Shown here: piece after piece, positions 56,740-64,000 of the stretch | Layout of the letters: every line of letters starts with the position of its first letter | Position numbering within the stretch: position 1 is the first letter of the stretch | Origin: Opisthorchis felineus | Taxonomy: Eukaryota > Platyhelminthes > Trematoda > Opisthorchiida > Opisthorchiidae | Assembly (NCBI GenBank): GCA_004794785.1 | Contig: SJOL01007141.1 | Location: 1,601,531-1,665,530, forward strand | DNA length: 64,000 nucleotides | Direction of reading: 5' to 3' | Notes under the pieces: generated by a model | Databases searched by the model: none | What the model saw: the letters and a program-made list of their open reading frames with translations, nothing else | Told to the model about the DNA's origin: nothing | Position numbers and translations under genes: made by a program

Positions 56740-57486
56740 NNNNNNNNNNNNNNNNNNNNNNNNNNNNNNNNNNNNNNNNNNNNNNNNNNNNNNNNNNNNN
56801 NNNNNNNNNNNNNNNNNNNNNNNNNNNNNNNNNNNNNNNNNNNNNNNNNNNNNNNNNNNNNNNNNNNNNNNNNNNNNNNNNNNNNNNNNNNNNNNNNNNN
56901 NNNNNNNNNNNNNNNNNNNNNNNNNNNNNNNNNNNNNNNNNNNNNNNNNNNNNNNNNNNNNNNNNNNNNNNNNNNNNNNNNNNNNNNNNNNNNNNNNNNN
57001 NNNNNNNNNNNNNNNNNNNNNNNNNNNNNNNNNNNNNNNNNNNNNNNNNNNNNNNNNNNNNNNNNNNNNNNNNNNNNNNNNNNNNNNNNNNNNNNNNNNN
57101 NNNNNNNNNNNNNNNNNNNNNNNNNNNNNNNNNNNNNNNNNNNNNNNNNNNNNNNNNNNNNNNNNNNNNNNNNNNNNNNNNNNNNNNNNNNNNNNNNNNN
57201 NNNNNNNNNNNNNNNNNNNNNNNNNNNNNNNNNNNNNNNNNNNNNNNNNNNNNNNNNNNNNNNNNNNNNNNNNNNNNNNNNNNNNNNNNNNNNNNNNNNN
57301 NNNNNNNNNNNNNNNNNNNNNNNNNNNNNNNNNNNNNNNNNNNNNNNNNNNNNNNNNNNNNNNNNNNNNNNNNNNNNNNNNNNNNNNNNNNNNNNNNNNN
57401 NNNNNNNNNNNNNNNNNNNNNNNNNNNNNNNNNNNNNNNNNNNNNNNNNNNNNNNNNNNNNNNNNNNNNNNNNNNNNNNNNNNNNN
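56740..57486. other. assembly gap, 747 unknown bases
   Basis: All bases are N. Reading frames that span it have no meaning. Whether the two sides are truly adjacent, and whether the gap size is measured or nominal, cannot be told from the sequence. Confidence 0.98.
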
Positions 57487-57604
57487 TAAACCAATTGATT
57501 AAGAGAACCAGAATTATTATGCCTAATCTGACCCTACTCCACCTTCAACCAATCGTCTGTTGCATAAATACGCCTTCAGGTGAAGCTAATATTGAGAATT
57601 TCTC

Positions 57605-57744
57605 TTTCCCAGATATTATATATATATATATATATCATTCAGCTGTAGCACCCTTTCGGTGCCTAACTGCCATGCCACCCGAAGGAAGCACGAGGGCTGG
57701 GATACTGCGAGGTCGCCCAAGCCTAGACAGGAATTTCCCAGATA
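57605..57744 (-). mobile_element. headless SINE with 11-bp TSD and (TA)n tail
   Basis: TTTCCCAGATA occurs at 57605-57615 and at 57734-57744. The 118 bases between them hold a minus-strand SINE that begins TTCCTGTCTAGGCTTGGGCG and ends GGCACCGAAAGGGTGCTACA, GCTGAATGA and a (TA)n tail. The tRNA-like head with A and B boxes is missing even though both TSDs are intact. The copy therefore inserted in this headless form and was not trimmed later. Confidence 0.88.
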
Positions 57745-59825
57745 GCGAACACAAAACAGTTCATATCGCCTTCGACAACAGTGGTTGAACCAAATGGATA
57801 AGTTTCGGGGCTTTCTGATGATACTGCTCTTGGTTAAGCGGAAGGCAGCCGTTCTAAACCCATCTTTCACGGAGGAATCAATGAAACTACATTTTCTGAC
57901 GAGAGTTCCAGTGATGGTGAACGGCCTGCGCGCGAATATCAATGTCCCAGTGGCTAATCTCTTAAAAATTGAATGCTCGTTATCTCAGTGCTGAGTTGGC
58001 TACGCAACGTCGGGTGCTCTGCGGGGGCAACTGGCGCATCTGATAAGCATAATACACAACCGGTGGGAGCACCTGCTCTGTAACCGAATTAGTTGGACCG
58101 GCTAACTCGTCCAGAGATTCATCCGCCACAAGCGTCATAAAGTTTTCATGGGCTTTAAACTCTCCCATAAGTACACGTCGTGTCTGCACTCTCCTTCACC
58201 GTCTGTTTGGCCGCCGGTGACTTCTGACCCGGTGTAGTAGACTGTTACGTAACACCTCTACTTCCTCGCTGACTGTGGGTCGTGTTTCCTGCAAAACAAT
58301 TAGCTACACGGATTTGTTGTTACTCTCTGTCGACGGACTTACAATCACGTATAGTTTGGTGGGCAGTCGTGTGACCAAATGTTAGTACTTCTCGTACTTC
58401 CAAAGTGTACCATGGTTTTCGGGTTTGAACTCACACAATTTAGACCGGACATCTGAATCTAAGTCATTTGTTGCGAGACAGGTAGTGCGTATTTAGTTGA
58501 TTCTGTTGATGCATGCATCTGGTGCATGTTCGTCTGAGTTAGAACCATGAAAAATTGTCTTGTTGTTGTCGGATTCTTCTGGATGATTTCGCGCCCTGCA
58601 TTTTTTATCGACAAAGTCGGAAAAACTCGATTTGGAACGGAAATACCACGTTGAAAAGTCATGCGTGCTCTGTATCGGGCTCACCGGTGTATGCATCCAG
58701 TTCGGCCTACCCAGACACTCAGCTCAGACTCGCGGAAAAGATAAAATACTTTTTGGAGCAGCACTAATCAGTGCATTGTGGGTAACTGGAACTAAGGTTG
58801 AGTAAAGGAAATTTCTGTCGGCAGTGGGACCACGGGAAGTCTACAGTGTCTGCTGTTGGCTGCACGTACGCCCTGCTCTCTGATTTGTTTTACACTTTCC
58901 TGGCAATACACCCCCTACCGCAACCTTACACCATCGTTCTGCTTCTGGACTACTGGTCTGGCTGTACAACAAGGGAATCACATTCAATCTTTGTCTTAGC
59001 TGACAAGTGCCTAAAACCTTTGTGCTGAACAGTTAAATACCCTGATTATCCGAAGAAAAGAAAAAAGAAATTCGTGAGACGACTCTTCTCGTGGGGGGGG
59101 GAATTCAACCACACCGATCCATATTTTTTCCCGAGGAGAACGGTTCGGCAATTTTTATGAACTGATTACCTGAGGAACCAGATCCATAGAGATCGGACCA
59201 CACGGTAAGGAATTAAGTCCCGCAACTGGATGATTTTTTTGTCTGCCTCTGAGGCGTACCGGACTAGGGTAACTACGATACAACTGTTGGGTGTTTCACT
59301 CGCTATTGTTTCGTTACTTCCTTGCGCCCATACTACTATACCTTGGTTCGAACATGCTGGCTTCCAAACGACATTTCTGTTGTAAGTGTAACAGGGGTGA
59401 AAAAGAAAAAGAAATGGAGCGCGACTTATGGTTCCCATGGATCCAACAGGGATGTATTGGGTGATCTTCAGCATCTTTTGTACGGATGAGAAGCTGGTTT
59501 GTGTCCAGAAATTGGGCGAAGGCCACCATAGCTCACTAAACGGTTCTCCCAGCCAGTCTGTCAGTGGTGGATACAAGAAACATCACACTTAAGCCCAGTG
59601 ACAACAAGGCCGATGAGGTAGGGGACAACCGGGATTCAACAAGAAACCAAGATTCAAATCTATTACTACGTCGATCAACCACCAGAACTCTGCAGCCCAA
59701 ATGAGTTGTGATGGGAAAAAACATCCCACACTGAACCATATGTATATGGGCGCAAACGAGGAGCCAGTCAAACTGAAAACAAAGTGGAAAATGAGATGAA
59801 TTCTCTAAAAAAAATTAGAAAATAA
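57745..59825. other. no recognisable gene
   Basis: Several frames of 60-136 codons on both strands (the longest at 59166-59576 minus) carry no motif I recognise. A G run lies at about 59093-59101. Confidence 0.4.
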
Positions 59826-60001
59826 CGGTTCAGTCGTGGAATCCGTTCGGTGCATCACTGCCGTGCAACTCGGTGGAGTACGAGAGCTGAGATGCTCCAG
59901 GTTTCCACGCCTAAACAGGAACAATAAAAAAGTTAGGGTTTAGCCCGAACCGTGAACATCTCGGCTGATTGTTTTGCGCCTTAATCCCTGGGCTATCTGG
60001 A
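59826..60001 (-). mobile_element. diverged full-length tRNA-type SINE
   Basis: On the minus strand it starts near ATAGCCCAGGGATTAAGGCG (A box region), has GGTTCGGGCTA at the B box position, an A/T insertion, then TTCCTGTTTAGGCGTGGAAA, GCATCTCAGCTCTCGTACTC and ATGCACCGAACGGATTCCAC. Divergence from the 35.0 and 61.4 kb copies is high, so it is an old insertion or another subfamily. Confidence 0.6.
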
Positions 60002-60480
60002 AATGAGTTCTCCGTCAAAAGAGTTAACCAAAATCACAGAACATAACACTTCAAGGAAGAGACGGAACAAGATTGTCAAATTCACGGACTCAGTACTTTT
60101 TTTAAGTTCCATATGTCCGGAAGCGCATACATGAAGCCCCCCCCCCCAGGACACATAAGGAATACTGACCTGGACTTGAATGCAAGATAGAGACTAGTGT
60201 ATTGACTGATACAAGGTGTAATCCACCCCGAGGCAGCTATTGAGGAGACCATATTGACAACCACGTTCTACTATTTGTTCCGACGAAGAACTGGCAGTCC
60301 ATGTACTTCGAGAGATGGTATTGCAAGGCGGTCTGGAGGTAAAGTCGTACTGTCCTCTGCGATGCTGCCTTCCCCCGGAGGAAGGACGGACTAGAAAAGG
60401 TCGGTCCTAAAACACACTCTGATCCTCTAACAGTTGAACGTGGACGCCGACACACTATTCAGTACGTTCAAAATACTTCT
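60002..60480. other. no recognisable gene
   Basis: Short frames only. A poly-C run lies at about 60138-60147. The 5' edge of the following LINE is not sharply defined, and some of this may belong to its 5' UTR. Confidence 0.4.
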
Positions 60481-63400
60481 AAAACCAAAGTGTCTGGTGC
60501 TGCTCAAAAGACATCTGCTATGTGTAGTCGCCCTAGTAGTCAGACAGTTGTGTCCACTCAGACCAGGCCAGCCCCCTGCAGCCAGTTGGGTTGGCTATTG
60601 AGTCATTGGCTAGGAGAAGGGTCCCTTAAGAAAACTATAACAACCAGTGTCTCACTATTCAGACGGTTTACATGTTAGGGCAAGGGTCTTCGAACAAAAC
60701 CCCACAGTCTCCCGCTGCATTGTGGGTCAGACTTTTGAGTGAAAGGCTCAAGGTGAAGGGACCGTACCAAACCCCTTTCTTCGGCCTGCCCAACCTGGAA
60801 GTGTCATTCTCACTTGCAGCTCTTCGTTCACTGACTCCTCTCCACACGTTTATCACCCAAGCCCTCCTGACTCGTTTAGCTCTCAATCATCTAACCGTTT
60901 TCTCCGTATCTAAGCTTCTGTCCAGTATTATAAACCGAAATAAACTCTTATTAAATTCAACGGGTCTGTTCCACATTGCCGCTCTCAACGTCCTTAATCT
61001 GTGTCAAATTGGGCCATATGTAGCTCTTGCTCAGACCTTGTTCTCTCCTTTGATCGACATATGTTGTGTTTCCGAAATACGCACACAAGCCCCCAGGTGG
61101 GTCATTTATCTCAAACCGCTCGGTACGAACCCAGATTTCTCGCAATTTGCTCTTCGGTGTCTGGTGATCCTGATACATTGGCTCGTGCTATCTACGGTGA
61201 GGGAGTTGTGCTTATCCCCAGGGCTCAATGTGCCTTACTGGACTGGATTGCAGTGAACAGTAGTTTTTGCGCTGTTAGGTTGACTGGCCCAACCAAGATC
61301 GATGCATCTCGACGTGTCAAACGGTGTTTGTTCGTTGTGTCAGCGCGCGCTCAGTCAGACGGTAGCTCTGAGGCGAGATGGCTCAGTGGTTAGAGCGCGA
61401 ATTTACTGACCGGAAGGTCCGTGGTTCTAACCCGACCTCTGCCTCTCGACTTCCTCTATCTAGGTTTGGGCGGCCTGGCAGTATCCCAGCCCTCGTGGCA
61501 TGGCAGTTAGGCACCGAAAGGATGCTTCAACTGAACCATTCTGAGGCTGAGAAAGACTGCTTATATCGAGATTTGTCACGTTTACTCCGGTCAGCGGGAA
61601 CTACAGATATCGTAATTCTGACAGGTAATATGAATGCTCAGGTTGGCCACTGAGTCCCGATGAAGCACATCTTGGTGGTCGATTCGAATTGAGGCTTACC
61701 GTACAGATAATGGGTAACGAATTCTTCAATTATATGCTGAACTTCATTTGTTTCTAGCCAGCACAGACTTTCAGCACAATTGCTCACACCGTATGACTTG
61801 CAGGCCACCAACTGCAGACCAGCCGTGGACTCAGTTGGACCATGTCAGTTACCGGTGGAGAGCTTCGATATCAGGTTGTCATGCAGCTTTTAGTACACTT
61901 CTGGAATCTGAACACTGCGTTGTGCAGGCACGTATATCTACTCAGCTTCCTTATGGAACGCACTGGTTGATGCGAAGGCATTCAGTTCACAACCTGCAAA
62001 GAGTCTCTGTAGCTCAACATGGTCGAGTTGAGTTGGCTGAGAAGCTACCAGAACCTCGACGGTAACAGTGGTTATTTGGATTACGGCTCTCGAAAGGGGC
62101 CGTCCTCATGGCAATTGAAGCCGTCTGCCAGAGATCCCTCGGACACCCGAGTGAAAAGTGAGGTTGGGTGTCAGTGAAACGATCTCCGAAAGGGATGGGG
62201 CCTCAACCATTCACAGAAACGTCGTCTTGAACGATGAGCTGAACACTGAAGAGCAGTTCCGCTGGGCCCTATCCACTCACCCTCTGGGGAGACGAACGGA
62301 ATTCTAGTGGGACGTCGACATCAGTCCTCTATCGACGATAGAATTCTGGCGTGCGATCTCATTACTTCAGCGCAACAAAGCATCTGGACCAAATGGTTTG
62401 CACCTTGCCTTTTTCAAAGAGGGTGGCGAGTTCGTCGTGGCTAACTTAACGGCCCTGCTCCAAAATGTATGGAATGAGGAATAAATTCCAACAATGGTGA
62501 TTCTCATATTAAAAAAGTGCAAGACCATCGTGCGAGAACCACCGGGTATCAGCCTAGTGGCTAAAGCTCCCAAGATATTCCCTGGTATTATCCTGCGGAG
62601 GTTGGTCCATCATTGCAAGAGTCAGATTCGCGGGAATCAAGTTGGGTTTCACCCTGGCGGAGGTTGCATCGATCATATCTTCACCTTGCGGCAAGTATTG
62701 GGACTGTGCCACTCTTTCCGACGACCAACAGTATTTGTATATCTCGATCTCACACCTGCCTTAGACCCCGTTGATTGTCCGAAACTGTGGCAGTCTGGCG
62801 ATGAAGGGTCCCCCTCCACATTCTTGTCCATTACGAAGGCTTTATATGCCTCATCCCATGGGCGCGTACGTCTAAGGCGAATCCTCTCCTTAGTTCACCA
62901 CATCCAGTGATGTCAGGCAAGGATATCCTCTGTCGCCCTTTCTCTTCAACTTCGTAATTGATATGCTGCTTGGATCTTCTTTACCTGCCTTTAGCGCTGA
63001 CGCGTTGCCTCACGGACATTGTGTACGCCGATGATATTGCTCTTCTTAGATCAGGCCCTTTAGAAATGCAGACTATTTTAAATAACCTGAATGATCCTGC
63101 TGCACATGTAAAGTGTGAATTGCTGCTGCAAGATTGGAAGGAATCAGACCCAAACATCATTCTTGCAGGTTTATTTACCTGGTCAGCGGCGTAAATCTTG
63201 GTGGTTTGGCGGAAGAACAAATGATTTCCCGAACCGGGAAGGCAAGGGCAACGTTTGCTAGCCTCCGACATTTGTAGCACCGACTTGACATCAACTTGAC
63301 TGTCAAGGTTTGACTGTACAATATCTGTCCGACTTTATAGCTTTGTGTATTTGACCACTGGTGCCTCAGAACCGTTGCACGGGTCTAGCGCGAACACCGC

Positions 63401-63900
63401 ATTAGTTTTACTAAAGTCCTCCAGATCTTTTTAGGAAAATTTCATTCTCCCTCGATAGATCAGCTGGTTGCACTCTGCAGGCCACGTGCTTCGTACGCCA
63501 GGGGACAGCTCGCCTCTTAGCCCTCTTCGTCCATCCTTTTTCGGATGGAGACAACTCAAGGGTAGTCAGTCCATGACCTGGCAACGAAGCATGAAAGCCA
63601 TTACCAGTCAACTCAATCGCGTTGGTAACTTCAGTCTTCCTGGGTGAGGACCGCGGCACGAGACAGACCAATGGTTCATGATCCTGGCAGATATAACTGT
63701 ATCACGCAGTCACTGGCGCTCTTGCATCAAAGCTATCGCCTTTACCGCGTAGCTCTCAGTCCCTGTCACACCGGACAAACAGTCATTAGATGTCACTGAA
63801 CTGATTGGGCGTGGCTCTCGTTCTCTCAATCTCCTCCCCAGTGAACAAAGCTGTAGCAGCTGGAACTGCTACATCGATGTACTGTTTGTGGGCTGAAAAA
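60481..63900 (+). pseudogene. RTE-clade (SR2-like) LINE, near full length but broken
   Basis: Endonuclease domain: FHIAALNVLNLCQIGPYVAL (from 60969), CCVSEIRTQ, CALLDWIAVNSSFCAVRLTG, then, after the SINE at 61.4 kb, KDCLYRDLSRLLRSAGTTDI, NMNAQVGH (61630) and QLDHVSYRWRASISG with LESEHCVVQARI. Reverse transcriptase: NKASGPNGLHLAFF (62375), GISLVAKAPKIF, NQVGFHPGGGCIDHIFTLRQ, VYLDLTPALDPVD (motif A), RQGYPLSPFLFNFVIDMLL (motif B) and IVYADDIALL (motif C, YADD at 63024-63035). C-terminus: MTWQRSMKAITSQLNRVG to QWFMILADITV and WRSCIKAIAFTA, ending at TAG near 63753. Several stops and frameshifts are present, including TGA in the GWGPRD motif. The 3' UTR resembles that at 20.95 kb. An active copy would nick DNA and reverse-transcribe its RNA in the nucleus, but this one cannot make a full protein. 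Confidence 0.9.
61367..61547 (+). mobile_element. tRNA-derived SINE inserted in the RTE endonuclease, 8-bp TSD
   Basis: TCTGAGGC occurs at 61367-61374 and 61540-61547. Between them lies a 165-bp SINE that begins GAGATGGCTCAGTGGTTAGA (A box) with B-box string GGTTCTAACCC (one mismatch to GGTTCGANTCC and one elsewhere). It continues CTCTATCTAGGTTTGGGCGG, TGGCAGTATCCCAGCCC, GGCAGTTAGGCACCGAAAGG. Removing it and one TSD rejoins SDGSSEA to EKDCLYRDLSRLL in the surrounding endonuclease frame. The LINE copy was therefore there first and was hit by the SINE later. Confidence 0.92.
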
Positions 63901-64000
63901 CTGAACTGTCGGAAAGTTTTCACGCAATGTCCATTCGTGTGACCGTATATCCGTCCCGTGTTGCTTGAAGAATATGTAATGGACTTCGCGGCACACACGG

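Noticed and set aside
56619..57494. Two long open frames of 283-291 codons on opposite strands
   Set aside because: Both consist almost entirely of unknown residues from the assembly gap.
60672..61256. Stand-alone 194-residue protein
   Set aside because: Its middle part is the RTE endonuclease N-terminus and its ends are 5' UTR and a frame-shifted stretch, so it belongs to the LINE pseudogene.
1..64000. CRISPR array, prophage, bacterial operon or rRNA gene
   Set aside because: No regularly spaced short repeats, no dense same-strand genes and no rRNA-like conserved segments were seen; the content is eukaryotic.

Overview
This window looks like repeat-dominated intergenic or intronic DNA from a parasitic flatworm (trematode or pseudophyllidean cestode). 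I infer this from the mix of elements: an SR2-like RTE LINE, a CR1-like LINE ending in an 8-bp tandem repeat, BEL/Pao and Ty3/gypsy fragments, a Penelope-like element (PLE), and a tRNA-derived SINE of a type I recall from fluke and tapeworm genomes. No bacterial signal is present: no operons, ribosome binding sites or CRISPR array. GC content seems to be in the mid-40s by eye; I did not compute it. No complete, confidently named host gene is visible.

Layout. 0-0.5 kb: end of a Ty3/gypsy pol. 2.2-2.8 kb: an LTR-like repeat and a decayed PLE repeat. 4.4-6.6 kb: a C-rich, strand-asymmetric block. 6.6-9.0 kb: four CR1-like LINE pieces in alternating orientation. 10.0-10.4 kb: a 213-bp tandem duplication. 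12-20 kb: SINEs, and PLE repeats carrying hammerhead-ribozyme-like motifs, including an inverted dimer flanked by a 13-bp target-site duplication (TSD). 20.6-22.1 kb: two RTE C-terminal fragments. 24.2-25.1 kb: BEL/Pao integrase. 25.96-26.18 kb: the best host-gene candidate, a small secreted six-cysteine peptide. 31.0-31.5 kb: PLE reverse transcriptase. 32.7-37 kb: a dispersed palindromic repeat family, a well-preserved SINE and possible exons. 39.3-40.0 kb: BEL/Pao gag. 41.1 kb: a candidate exon with strong splice signals. 43-45 kb: fragments resembling MULE/ZSWIM transposases. 46-48.6 kb: tandem repeats. 48.8-49.7 and 55.8 kb: further CR1-like pieces. 56.74-57.49 kb: assembly gap. 60.5-63.9 kb: a nearly full-length but broken RTE with a SINE inserted in its endonuclease domain.

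How the parts relate. All transposon reading frames seen here carry stops, frameshifts or deletions, so nothing looks autonomously mobile. The best preserved items are non-coding: SINE copies with exact TSDs and the PLE inverted dimer with its TSD. The PLE reverse transcriptase at 31 kb and the hammerhead-bearing repeats at 2.8, 16.4, 18.5 and 25.5 kb probably belong to related elements. The two LINE classes are plausible sources of the machinery that moved the SINEs, but the window does not show which one. All family assignments come from motif recognition, without database searches.
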